The translations under genes and the position numbers were made by a program. The notes beneath the pieces were generated by a model. The model did not search any database, was not told the origin of the DNA, and saw nothing but the letters and a program-made list of their open reading frames with translations. From Candidatus Pacearchaeota archaeon (lineage in GTDB: Archaea; Nanobdellota; Nanobdellia; Pacearchaeales; GW2011-AR1), in the NCBI GenBank assembly GCA_016204145.1, contig JACQLK010000021.1:1-43845 (forward strand): a stretch of DNA of 43,845 bases, in the 5' to 3' direction. Shown here piece by piece: positions 1 to 7,911 of the stretch (position 1 is the stretch's first letter; the number at the start of each line of letters is the position of its first letter).

Positions 1-80
1 ACAAGGAATTCATAAAAGGATACATCAGAAAACAAAAATATTTTTCAGGACTTCAAAAGAAGCTGAATGATTTTTTCTGA
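1..80 (+). CDS. C-terminal end of an unidentified protein, truncated by the window edge
   Basis: An open frame runs in from the left edge (codons in phase with base 3) and stops with TGA at 78-80, giving a basic tail that ends KKLNDFF. Only about 25 residues are visible, so no family can be named. The perfect hairpin with a T-run just downstream fits the end of a transcription unit. It could also be a chance open frame. Confidence 0.35.
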   Translation, partial: KEFIKGYIRKQKYFSGLQKKLNDFF

Positions 81-89
81 TTCTTCATG

Positions 90-115
90 CCACCCGTCTG
101 CGACGGGTGGTTTTT
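90..115 (+). terminator. Perfect 9-bp hairpin followed by T5
   Basis: CCACCCGTC and GACGGGTGG form a perfect 9-bp stem around a TGC loop, directly followed by TTTTT. It begins 10 nt after the stop codon of the partial left-hand gene. It has the form of a bacterial intrinsic terminator; archaea mostly terminate on T-runs alone, so it could instead be a dispersed palindromic repeat. Confidence 0.5.
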
Positions 116-128
116 GACACTCGGTTCT

Positions 129-227
129 ATGGCTGCACATGGAGACAAAGATTTTGAAAAAATATCTGAAAAAGAGTTAAAGGAATTTTTATCTTTTATT
201 AGAGACAGAGTTTTAAACTTAAAATAA
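129..227 (+). pseudogene. Short open frame, possible remnant of a larger gene
   Basis: ATG at 129 gives 32 codons with a coherent charged sequence (MAAHGDKDFEKISEKELK at the start). The same frame stays open upstream through the hairpin at 90-115, so this may be the 3' end of a decayed gene rather than a real small protein. I recognise no family. The rest of 228-293 shows nothing. Confidence 0.25.
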
Positions 228-293
228 TCTTCCCTACGTCCCCTTCCCCTTGATCAATCCACTTAATTTTTCTTTGAACATTTTCATTAAATT

Positions 294-1703
294 TTACGTC
301 GCTTTCCCCATACTAAACTTCGCGACGGCGAGCCCGGTTTTTGCATAAGCCCTGAATTGTTTCAGATTTTTGACTTCCAAAAACTTTTTCAAAATCATGC
401 TCGGTCTGAAATAATATTCCTTGTAGGCGCGCTTTTGCATTTCCATCATCAATCCGAATTTGCTTTCTCCGTATTCAAAAAGCGGCTCGTTGAACGCATT
501 GAAATCCTCCCACTTTTGAGAAAAAACTTTTCCTTCTTTCATAATTTTGTCATAATACGGACTTCCCGGAACGGGCGTGTAAACTTGGAATTGCGCGAAA
601 TTCAAATCAAGTTCTTTCGCGAATTCAATCGTGTCAAGCATTTCTTTTCTTCCCTCGCCCTCGTTTCCGAACATGAAAAATCCCTCTGTCAAAAGCCCGG
701 CTTCCTTCGCCCATTTCACCGCGTTTATTATGTGCTCTTTTGTTTCTCCCTTTCTCATCTTCTTCAAAATCTCCGGATTTCCCGACTCAATTCCAAACGC
801 AACCAAATAAAATCCCGCCTGTTTCATTTTTTTCAACAACGGCAAAGTTACTCTGTCCGCGCGGATTCCGTTTCCTGTCTTCAATTCCAAATCATAACCT
901 CTTTTAATCAAGCCGTCGCAAATTTCCTCGACTCTTTTTGGAAGGAAGGTGAAATTGTCGTCAAGAAGATTCAATTCTTTTATTCCGTAATTCTTCACAA
1001 GATGGTCTATTTCCGCGAGGACATTTTCAGGGCTTCTGTGCCTGAATTGTTTTCCCTGCGTTTTGAAATTGCTGCAAAATGTGCAACTGTACGGACAGCC
1101 GCGCGAAGTCATTATCGTCGCGAAAGGATATCTCCTGACTCCGGGCGTCCAGTATTTGCTCAACGGCAATAAATCCCTCGCCGGAAAAGGAATTTTGTTC
1201 AAGTCCTGAATCAAAGGACGCGGAGCGTTTACAATTATTTTATTTTTTTTATCTCTGTAAGCCAATCCGAGAATGTCTTTTTCCTTTTTTCCTTGCGCCA
1301 ATTCAAGCATCGTATCCTCTGCTTCCGAAACAATGCAATAATCAATTTCCGAAAATTCCTGCAAAGTTCTTTCAGGCATCATCGTCGGATGCGGTCCGCC
1401 GACGGCAACTTTGCAATTCGGGAGAACCTCTTTTGCTTTTTTCGCCAAAGCATATGCTTCCATTATCGTGTTTGTCGTCGCCGCGATTGCAATCAAGTCC
1501 GCGCCGCTTCTTCCGATTGCAATTTTCTCCTGCTCGTCGTTAAGTCGCAGTGCCGCAAGGTCAAGAATTTTAACTTCAACACCGTTTCCTCTAAGATAGC
1601 CCCCTATGTAAGCCAATCCCAATGGAGGAAGAATCATCGTTGCCTCTTCAGATACGTAACTATATACCTTAAGATAATTCGGCGCTATTAGAAGCGTTTT
1701 CAT
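294..1703 (-). CDS. B12-binding domain radical SAM protein
   Basis: A 469-residue protein with an N-terminal cobalamin-binding fold (about residues 1-140; PPLGLAYIGGYL near 26-37 and VGGPHPTMMPE near 101-111). A radical SAM core follows with the CX3CX2C iron-sulfur motif RGCPYSCTFC (C203, C207, C210). Such enzymes cleave SAM to a radical and often methylate or rearrange unactivated carbons; the substrate cannot be read from sequence. Its C-terminal region (AYKEYYFRP) is paralogous to the plus-strand gene at 4302. It ends a minus-strand series behind the DUF4346, nucleotidyltransferase and phosphatase genes but has its own TATA box about 26 nt upstream, so a leaderless transcript is likely. 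Confidence 0.9.
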   Translation of the reverse strand: MKTLLIAPNYLKVYSYVSEEATMILPPLGLAYIGGYLRGNGVEVKILDLAALRLNDEQEKIAIGRSGADLIAIAATTNTIMEAYALAKKAKEVLPNCKVAVGGPHPTMMPERTLQEFSEIDYCIVSEAEDTMLELAQGKKEKDILGLAYRDKKNKIIVNAPRPLIQDLNKIPFPARDLLPLSKYWTPGVRRYPFATIMTSRGCPYSCTFCSNFKTQGKQFRHRSPENVLAEIDHLVKNYGIKELNLLDDNFTFLPKRVEEICDGLIKRGYDLELKTGNGIRADRVTLPLLKKMKQAGFYLVAFGIESGNPEILKKMRKGETKEHIINAVKWAKEAGLLTEGFFMFGNEGEGRKEMLDTIEFAKELDLNFAQFQVYTPVPGSPYYDKIMKEGKVFSQKWEDFNAFNEPLFEYGESKFGLMMEMQKRAYKEYYFRPSMILKKFLEVKNLKQFRAYAKTGLAVAKFSMGKAT

Positions 1704-1724
1704 TTTTTAGTAAACTATTGTTAA

Positions 1725-1734
1725 TTTATAAAAG
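1725..1734 (-). promoter_or_regulatory. TATA box for the radical SAM gene at 1703
   Basis: The minus strand reads CTTTTATAAA here, centred about 26 nt before the ATG at 1703. This is the archaeal TATA-to-start spacing and implies little or no 5' UTR. Confidence 0.6.
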
Positions 1735-2583
1735 TTACGCAATTTCCCGATGCAATTCCCCCATCGTCAAATCCTTCTTCTTTCCAATTTTATTCAAAAT
1801 GTAAAACGCTTTCATTTCTTTAAGTTTAGGATTATATCCGTGCATCCCTTTGCATTCTTTCATCTGCCAATAATTCGGGAAAAAACAAACCCCTGGATTT
1901 GCAAGATAAATCCAATCGCCGTATTTTGTGTCCCATTTTATCAACTTGCATTTTTCAATAGGCATATTTTCCGGTTTTTCTCCCCAATATCTCGCAAGCG
2001 TTGAATCAATAAAACATTTCTCTGTTTCTGGAACTTTCACAAATTCTTTTATGTCAAGCATTCCGTGATCGCTCATTATCATATCCCATTTAATTTTGCT
2101 AAGAATATTATCCAGACGCTTCACTTCTTCCACAACCTCAATGGATTTTGTTCCATATTTGTGCGCGATTCCGTCAAGCTCGTGGAATGAAATGTATTTT
2201 ACAGGAATTCCTTTGTGCAGCGGTTTTTTCACGTCGGTGTCAAACAAATGAAATTTTTCCAAAGGAATGTTGTTTGTTCTGAAAAGCGTGTTTCCTTTTG
2301 CGACATTCCACAAATTGAGAAGAACGTCAAAAAGAAATCGGTTTATTTTTCCAAGACAAACAAAATTTTTCATCCATTTCCAGGAACTTCTTTCGGTTAG
2401 GTAAAAAAACGCGAGTTTGTCTGAACTGCCGTGGAAAAAAATATCCATCCCTCCCCAAAAGCCGAGCGGCGTTTCCAATTCTCCGTGCTGAAATTCTTTT
2501 GTTTTTTCTTTCAGATAATCTGCATATCCAATATATTCCGGTTTGAAGCTGTCAAGCATTATAATAATTTTTTTATTTTCCAT
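1735..2583 (-). CDS. Type I phosphodiesterase / alkaline phosphatase superfamily protein
   Basis: 282 residues with the metal-ligand pattern of the alkaline phosphatase/nucleotide pyrophosphatase superfamily: D11 in MLDSF, FHELDGIAHKYG (D137, H141), MSDHGM (D172, H173) and a late MHGYNP (H248). These would bind two metals for phosphoester or sulfate-ester hydrolysis. The Thr/Ser nucleophile usually found between the first and second ligand groups is not obvious; the equivalent stretch reads GFWGGMDIFFHG. The family may therefore use another residue or be altered. No signal peptide is seen, so it is probably cytosolic. It lies 8 nt after the nucleotidyltransferase gene and is likely co-transcribed with it. 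The substrate is unknown. Confidence 0.75.
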   Translation of the reverse strand: MENKKIIIMLDSFKPEYIGYADYLKEKTKEFQHGELETPLGFWGGMDIFFHGSSDKLAFFYLTERSSWKWMKNFVCLGKINRFLFDVLLNLWNVAKGNTLFRTNNIPLEKFHLFDTDVKKPLHKGIPVKYISFHELDGIAHKYGTKSIEVVEEVKRLDNILSKIKWDMIMSDHGMLDIKEFVKVPETEKCFIDSTLARYWGEKPENMPIEKCKLIKWDTKYGDWIYLANPGVCFFPNYWQMKECKGMHGYNPKLKEMKAFYILNKIGKKKDLTMGELHREIA

Positions 2584-2591
2584 ATTCTCCT

Positions 2592-3818
2592 TTAAAGCAA
2601 CCTCTGTTCGTAATATAATCCATACGCTTTCAAAGCCCTTTCTTTAAGATGCCAAAACTCTTTCCTTTTGACTTTTATTAATTTTTTCAGCTCTTCGTAT
2701 GCTTTGTCGAGATAAATTTCGTCATTTTCGGATTTATTTTTCAAAAGATAATATATCGGAAGAACCATCCGCAACCCTGCGTCTTTCCACGTGAATAGCG
2801 GAGCAAAATGCGTTTCATTTTGCTTTTTCAAAATGTTGAAATATCCGATATTCAACGCATACTGCGCCGGAAAAAAATTAAACCCGATTTTGTGCTCCAG
2901 ATAAGGCGCAAAATAATTGTACGGAAGCCGGTTGTTTATCGCATCCGCAACGTTTTCCGTTCCTGTTATTTTTTTTATGTAATATTCAAAAACAAAAAGT
3001 ATGTCTTTCAGCGTTTCATTCCATATTTTTTCATGTTCCTTTATCTTGAAATTCGGTTTCAGTTTGAAATCGGTCGCCTTTCTCGCTTTCTCCGCAAGGT
3101 CGGGGATTTTTTCATATAAATCCGGAAAATTATTTTTGTAGATTTCCGCAAAGATTTTGCTCCTCTCCAAAGATGTCGGCGCAAATTTTTTGTCCAAAAT
3201 CAAAAGCGCTTCGCATATGGACATATAGCTTTTGTTGCTCCAAAAAATCCTGATTTTTTTCTGCTCGTCATTATAGTCCTCTCTTAAACCGAGAAGCATC
3301 GTGTGCAGTTTGTTGAACAAATTTCTCAATCCTTCCGAATTCGGAATTTCTTCCGGCTTTATTTCGTTTATTCTATCGAGAATTGTTTCATCTCCGTAAA
3401 TAACCTGGCTTCCGTATTTCAATTCGTAATATCTTTGCGTTTTCATAAGATTGCTCAATTTGTCGTATGGGATGCATCTTGCATCAACGTGGAAGAATTT
3501 ATTTGAATCATATCCTTCGTCGGGAAAATATGCCACTTCCAGCCCGCCCATCCCGATTTCCTTCGAGGCATTCATTGAAATTTTGTCCAATTCCTCGTCG
3601 GTAAGCTTTTTCCCGGTTACGACATACAAGTCAAAATCGTTGAATGGCACCGGCTTTCCTTTCACTATTTGAACGCTTCCCTCGCCCTTTCCGAATCCGC
3701 CGAAAAGGATTATTGAAATCGGATTGCAGTCGTTTGTAAAACTTTTTATTATTTTGTCCAGATAATCTTTCTTGATGTATTCGTCAACTTTTTTTCCGTA
3801 TGCCGTGTATTTTGCCAT
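2592..3818 (-). CDS. Nucleotidyltransferase-fold protein
   Basis: 408 residues. The N-terminal quarter has a DNA polymerase beta-like nucleotidyltransferase signature: a glycine-rich turn ILFGGFGKGEGS (about 38-48) followed by the metal-binding pair FNDFDLYV (D61, D63). The remaining 300 residues are mostly helical with no motif I can name and may form the acceptor-binding half. It could transfer a nucleotide to a small molecule, sugar phosphate, RNA or protein; the sequence does not say which. The tight spacing to the phosphatase-like gene downstream and the DUF4346 gene upstream (14 nt) suggests one operon. Confidence 0.75.
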   Translation of the reverse strand: MAKYTAYGKKVDEYIKKDYLDKIIKSFTNDCNPISIILFGGFGKGEGSVQIVKGKPVPFNDFDLYVVTGKKLTDEELDKISMNASKEIGMGGLEVAYFPDEGYDSNKFFHVDARCIPYDKLSNLMKTQRYYELKYGSQVIYGDETILDRINEIKPEEIPNSEGLRNLFNKLHTMLLGLREDYNDEQKKIRIFWSNKSYMSICEALLILDKKFAPTSLERSKIFAEIYKNNFPDLYEKIPDLAEKARKATDFKLKPNFKIKEHEKIWNETLKDILFVFEYYIKKITGTENVADAINNRLPYNYFAPYLEHKIGFNFFPAQYALNIGYFNILKKQNETHFAPLFTWKDAGLRMVLPIYYLLKNKSENDEIYLDKAYEELKKLIKVKRKEFWHLKERALKAYGLYYEQRLL

Positions 3819-3832
3819 AAAATTTTATCATC

Positions 3833-4216
3833 TTAATTTTCTTCCAAATCGATTTTATCCTGCGTGTATTTTTTTCCGTGCTTTAATGCGATGTATGCTT
3901 TTTCCAGTTCAACTCCGAGATCTGCGGCATGGTCGAGATTTTGAACAAGTTCTTCTTTCAACATTATAGTGTAAACTTCCATCGGGTTGTCTCCGCGAAT
4001 TATTATTCTGACTTTGTTTTCCTTGTAATCGCAAAACGCCGCCTCGATTTTTCCCAAATCGGAATTTACTCTTATCAAAAAATATCCCTTCGGATCCATT
4101 TTCCACGGGCGTTTTGTTCCCGTCGCATCAATCTCTCTCGGCTTTTCCATTGTTATCTCCTTGAATCCCGGCTTGTTGTATTTTCCCAAACTTTTGACTT
4201 CATTTTTTTCATTCAT
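3833..4216 (-). CDS. DUF4346-like protein
   Basis: 127 residues from the chosen ATG. I chose 4216 over the track start at 4255 because a TATA box lies about 24 nt upstream and the extra 13 residues look non-coding. The pattern MDPKGYFLIRV, then IRGDNPMEVY, LVQNLDHAADLGVELEKAYIAL and a final YTQD agrees with the DUF4346 family as I remember it. That domain also occurs next to pterin or corrinoid methyl-transfer proteins in archaea. Being first in the minus-strand operon with a nucleotidyltransferase and cobalamin radical SAM proteins nearby fits a C1 or corrinoid link, but this is inference. Confidence 0.65.
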   Translation of the reverse strand: MNEKNEVKSLGKYNKPGFKEITMEKPREIDATGTKRPWKMDPKGYFLIRVNSDLGKIEAAFCDYKENKVRIIIRGDNPMEVYTIMLKEELVQNLDHAADLGVELEKAYIALKHGKKYTQDKIDLEEN

Positions 4217-4232
4217 ATCTGCAAAAAGAAAA

Positions 4233-4244
4233 AAGGGATTATAA
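4233..4244 (-). promoter_or_regulatory. TATA box for the DUF4346 operon
   Basis: The minus strand reads CCTTATAATCCC, centred about 24 nt before the ATG at 4216. It supports that start and a near-leaderless transcript. It is divergent from the promoter at 4273. Confidence 0.5.
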
Positions 4245-4272
4245 GGATTGTGCAATAAAATTCATCATAAAC

Positions 4273-4280
4273 TATTTAAA
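4273..4280 (+). promoter_or_regulatory. TATA box for the radical SAM gene at 4302
   Basis: TATTTAAA centred about 25 nt before the ATG at 4302. This places the transcription start at the start codon and argues against the longer N-terminus in the ORF track (4248). Confidence 0.6.
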
Positions 4281-4301
4281 CAATTTTCTTATGATTTCCT
4301 T

Positions 4302-5702
4302 ATGACTAAACTATTGTTAATTCAGCCGAATTACCGGAGCATTTATTCTTATGCGGGAAGCAAGACCGCGACGCCGATTTACCCTCCGTTGGGATTGGCT
4401 TACATCGCGGCGGTAGTAAGGGAAAGGGGATTTGAAGTTAAGATTCTTGAGGCAAATGCTTTTGATTTGAATCACGAACAGATAAAAGAAGCTATTGAAA
4501 AATATTTTCCGGATTACGTCGCAATGACCGGCGCTTCAAGCATGATGGACGAAATAACTGAATTATGCGCATTGCTTCCAGAAAATTTAAAAGTAATTTT
4601 CGGCGGAATTCACGCAAGTTCAATGCCCGACGATGTCCTGAAAAATTATCCTCGAATTGATATCCTTGTTCGCGGCGAGGGCGAAGAGGCAATTGTGGAA
4701 ATTCTCTCCGGAAAATCGCTTGAAAAAATTGACGGCGTTTCTTTCAGAAAAAAAGGAAGGATAATCCACAACAAGGACGCGAAATTTATAGAAGACCTGG
4801 ATTCCCTCCCGTTCCCGGCAAGAGACCTTTTGCCGATGAACAAATACTTCAGCTTTGAAGCGAGAAAATATCCAATTGATTATATTGTCTCGGGAAGGGG
4901 CTGTCCATATAGGTGCATTTTCTGCGCCGATTTTATAACTTCCGGGAGAAAATTAAGGGCTCGAAGCGCCAAGAATATTGTCGATGAAATCGGACATCTT
5001 GTAGAGAATTATGGCGTTCAGGAAATTGATTTTCAAGATGATAATTTTACTTTGTATGCGGACAGGATAAAAGAATTTTGCGATTTGATGATAAAAACCG
5101 GATTGAATAAAAAAGTTGTTTGGAAGGTTGCAAACGGAGTGAGATGCGACAAACTTTCTTTGCCAATGCTGAAGCACATGAAGCAGGCGGGATGTTACAT
5201 GTTGTCTCTTGGAATAGAATCCGGAAATCAGGAAATTCTAAACAAAATGAGAAAGGCGGAAAAATTAGAAGATATAAAAAACGCGGCCCGTTGGTGCAGG
5301 GAAGCGGGAATTGAAACCCGCGGATTATTCATCTTCGGTCTTTTGGGAGAAAATGAAAACACGATGCAGGACACTATCGATTTCGCGAAATCCCTGCCGC
5401 TGGATACCGCGACTTTTCATGTTTGCATTCCGATGCCGAAAACAGAGTACTGGGAAATAATAAAACGGGAAGGGCAACTTCTCGACGTCGGATGGGACAA
5501 ATACACCGCGTATTCCGAAGGGGCATTCAGGCACGGCTCCGTTACTCCGGAATTGATGAGCAAAATGCAAAAAAAGGCATATAAGGAATTTTATCTTCGT
5601 CCGGAATTCATATTAAGAAGATTTTTGAGAATTCGCACTGCAAAGGATGTGAAACTTACGCTGAAAGGCGGTTTGGAGGTCTTGAAGTTTGCGAAAGCGT
5701 GA
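4302..5702 (+). CDS. B12-binding domain radical SAM protein
   Basis: 466 residues from ATG 4302. A cobalamin-binding domain (PPLGLAYIAAVV near 28-39, FGGIHASSMPD near 100-110) precedes a radical SAM core with GRGCPYRCIFC (C201, C205, C208; canonical CX3CX2C). It is clearly paralogous to the minus-strand protein at 294-1703: both start with a QPNY/APNY...YSY segment and end with KKAYKEFYLRP or QKRAYKEYYFRP. The two genes flank the DUF4346-nucleotidyltransferase-phosphatase genes. The substrate is unknown; a role in modifying a lipid, cofactor or natural product is possible. Confidence 0.9.
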   Translation: MTKLLLIQPNYRSIYSYAGSKTATPIYPPLGLAYIAAVVRERGFEVKILEANAFDLNHEQIKEAIEKYFPDYVAMTGASSMMDEITELCALLPENLKVIFGGIHASSMPDDVLKNYPRIDILVRGEGEEAIVEILSGKSLEKIDGVSFRKKGRIIHNKDAKFIEDLDSLPFPARDLLPMNKYFSFEARKYPIDYIVSGRGCPYRCIFCADFITSGRKLRARSAKNIVDEIGHLVENYGVQEIDFQDDNFTLYADRIKEFCDLMIKTGLNKKVVWKVANGVRCDKLSLPMLKHMKQAGCYMLSLGIESGNQEILNKMRKAEKLEDIKNAARWCREAGIETRGLFIFGLLGENENTMQDTIDFAKSLPLDTATFHVCIPMPKTEYWEIIKREGQLLDVGWDKYTAYSEGAFRHGSVTPELMSKMQKKAYKEFYLRPEFILRRFLRIRTAKDVKLTLKGGLEVLKFAKA

Positions 5703-5740
5703 GAAAAAAAGTTTAATTAAAAAATAGAATAATATTAATT

Positions 5741-6628
5741 ATGTGGATAAAAGAATTATTAAAAAAACAATTTAGTCCTTTGTTTATTTCTTATTACCTT
5801 CTAATAGTTTTAACGATAATATTATTATATTCCATAAAATACTTTTCTAAAAAGTTTTTCTATGATCTGGATGTTAATGTTATTTGGTTTGTTTTGACTT
5901 TTGTTTTTATCTTGGGAATCTTAATATTAGTCAAAATTTACGCTGAGAAAATAGATAATAATTATCTTTTATATTATTTTTTCAAAAAAATAAACTATTG
6001 GACTATATTCAGCTTTTCTCTAATATTTATCTTGTTGCTGGTCAGTTTTAATATCTATAACAATTATGCTATCTATCCTCTACCCTTTGAAGGAACACTC
6101 TCCACAGTAGAAGATAATGTCTCTAAAGAGATAATAAAGGAAAATCTCATAGAGAAGCCCTATGTAAAATGTTCCAATATTTGGGGAGAAAGAGACTACA
6201 TAATTGACAAAGAAGTCACTTGCTATTTTATTTTAAGATATAAAGAAGGGTTCACATCTTATTTATCTGAGATAGAAAAATATTATTTTTACTTTAATGG
6301 AAGTGCAAAGCAAGAAAAACATTCTATGGACATAAATCAAATAGAAGATAATATCCAACATTGGAATGTTGCAATACCAATAAACAAGGATTTTGGTGAA
6401 TCTACAATTAATCTATATTTTAAAGAAAACAATGAATCTCAAAAATTAACTAATTCTTTACGTATTGCTCCATCAAGATTATTTACTGAAGAAACATATT
6501 ATGAAAAAAGAGAAAAATCTTTCCTTTTATTTCTTACAACTATTTCAATTTTAATATTTTCTACCATAACTACTATAAAAAATTTTAGAGATTTATCTGA
6601 ACCTTCCAACAACAATTCTTATAAATAA
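5741..6628 (+). CDS. Unknown membrane protein, about four transmembrane segments
   Basis: 295 residues, no recognised family. Hydrophobic segments lie near 13-35, 46-68, 85-108 and 260-280, leaving a polar region of about 150 residues (110-258) between segments 3 and 4 that is probably outside the membrane. The gene is strikingly rich in A and T codons (ATA, TTA, AAA) compared with both neighbours, which suggests a different history, possibly horizontal acquisition. A TTTAATTAAA stretch near 5715 sits about 25 nt before the ATG, consistent with a leaderless promoter. Confidence 0.65.
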   Translation: MWIKELLKKQFSPLFISYYLLIVLTIILLYSIKYFSKKFFYDLDVNVIWFVLTFVFILGILILVKIYAEKIDNNYLLYYFFKKINYWTIFSFSLIFILLLVSFNIYNNYAIYPLPFEGTLSTVEDNVSKEIIKENLIEKPYVKCSNIWGERDYIIDKEVTCYFILRYKEGFTSYLSEIEKYYFYFNGSAKQEKHSMDINQIEDNIQHWNVAIPINKDFGESTINLYFKENNESQKLTNSLRIAPSRLFTEETYYEKREKSFLLFLTTISILIFSTITTIKNFRDLSEPSNNNSYK

Positions 6629-6646
6629 CAATTTTCTCCGAAAATC

Positions 6647-7582
6647 ATGTCGACTCAAAAAGATAAATCAAAAGTTCGAGCGAGTTTTCACGGGCATATT
6701 CTCGCGGATTACGGCCAGTGGTGGAGAAGACAATTTGGCATAGAAGGAAAAAATTTGGCAGACGTCGCCGCGGAAAGATGCATTGAAAAAGGAATTGATG
6801 TTTACGCGATTACAAACGAATCTGTTTTTTCAAACTTCGAGAAGATAAGCAGGTTTGAGCAAATTTTTCAGGAAGCTGATTCTCCGTCGCTGAAAGGCAA
6901 ATACAAAGTCGGCAGAATTGGAAACGCCTTTGTTATGCAATCTCGCGCCGGAAAAGTTATTTTCCTGAACGGAAAAAGTATCCGGGTTTCCGACGACGGA
7001 AGAACTTACGAGCTGCTGACATTCGGCTCAAGCGAAATTCCAGACGGAATGAATTTCAAAGACACATCCTCTTATTTGCACGACAATGGATTTTTATCTG
7101 TTGCAGAACATCCTTTTGCAGGAGGGCATCACGGTGCGATTTCAGAGGAAAAAATTTTGGAGTTGTGGGAAAACAGATATATCGACGCCGTGGAGCACAA
7201 CGGAAAAATTGCCGTGCCGGAATTTTTGTCATTGTTGCCTGTTCAAGAATTCAAGAATTATTCGCGGGCATGCAACAGGCGGCTTGAAGAACTTGCCGAT
7301 AAATACCGGATTCCGATGATTGCAAATGACGATTCCGATGGAATCTCCCACATTGGAACGGCATACACTGAATTTGACCGGAACAAAATAAGATTAAACA
7401 GCGATGAGAACATTATTCGCGACTTAAACGCCCTTATTGTGAATGGAGATTTCAAAACGCATAACGGTTATTTGAATTTTTTAGAATTTATGAGATACGC
7501 CGGCTGGATTCTTTCCGTCAAAGAGCGCGGACTTGGATTAAAAGAAAAATACGAGCAAAAATTAAGACAGAAAGAAAGTTGA
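6647..7582 (+). CDS. PHP-like metal-dependent phosphoesterase
   Basis: 311 residues. An early FHGH motif (H15, H17), then VAEHPFAGGHHG in the middle and MIANDDSDG near the end, are placed as metal ligands would be in the PHP (polymerase and histidinol phosphatase) fold. The usual HxH..D..H series is not fully conserved, so this is a divergent member. PHP proteins hydrolyse phosphomonoesters or phosphodiesters. The TATA-like TTATAAATAAC at 6617-6627, inside the end of the preceding gene, lies about 25 nt before the ATG, so it likely has its own promoter. Confidence 0.6.
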   Translation: MSTQKDKSKVRASFHGHILADYGQWWRRQFGIEGKNLADVAAERCIEKGIDVYAITNESVFSNFEKISRFEQIFQEADSPSLKGKYKVGRIGNAFVMQSRAGKVIFLNGKSIRVSDDGRTYELLTFGSSEIPDGMNFKDTSSYLHDNGFLSVAEHPFAGGHHGAISEEKILELWENRYIDAVEHNGKIAVPEFLSLLPVQEFKNYSRACNRRLEELADKYRIPMIANDDSDGISHIGTAYTEFDRNKIRLNSDENIIRDLNALIVNGDFKTHNGYLNFLEFMRYAGWILSVKERGLGLKEKYEQKLRQKES

Positions 7583-7905
7583 TTATAGTCGTCCTGAATT
7601 AGAATTTTCTAAGAATGTCTCAATACCAATACTTACAGCGCCGCCTACAAATATAATGAACCCTATAATTATTAAAAATATTGGAATTAATAAAATCTTA
7701 TTGAATGTTGATTTAGTTTCTCCAATTATCTCTTCTATTTGTGGATTACCCATAGAATTTTGTATAGAATCTATAGAATTGCTTATGGCTTGTCCAGTCG
7801 CGACTACAGTTTTTGAATTGGAAATAATCTTATTGCAAATAAACCTCCGATTCCCATCAGTAACAGTAAAAATCCCACAATCAGAATAATAATTTTTCCT
7901 TCCAT
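7583..7905 (-). pseudogene. Two-TM small membrane protein split by a frameshift
   Basis: From ATG 7905 one frame gives a clean N-terminal hydrophobic helix (MEGKIIILIVGFLLLLMGIG) but stops at 7804. The overlapping frame carries the rest: a Ser/Asn-rich linker and a second helix (ILLIPIFLIIIGFIIFVGGA). Adding one A to the A5 run at 7810-7814 (minus strand) joins them into about 108 residues. The track's GTG start at 7915 gives an implausible polar N-terminus. ATG 7905 lies 7 nt after the stop of the radical SAM gene upstream, as in an operon. It is a sequencing or assembly indel, a real mutation or, less likely, a programmed shift. Confidence 0.6.
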
Positions 7906-7911
7906 CTTTTC

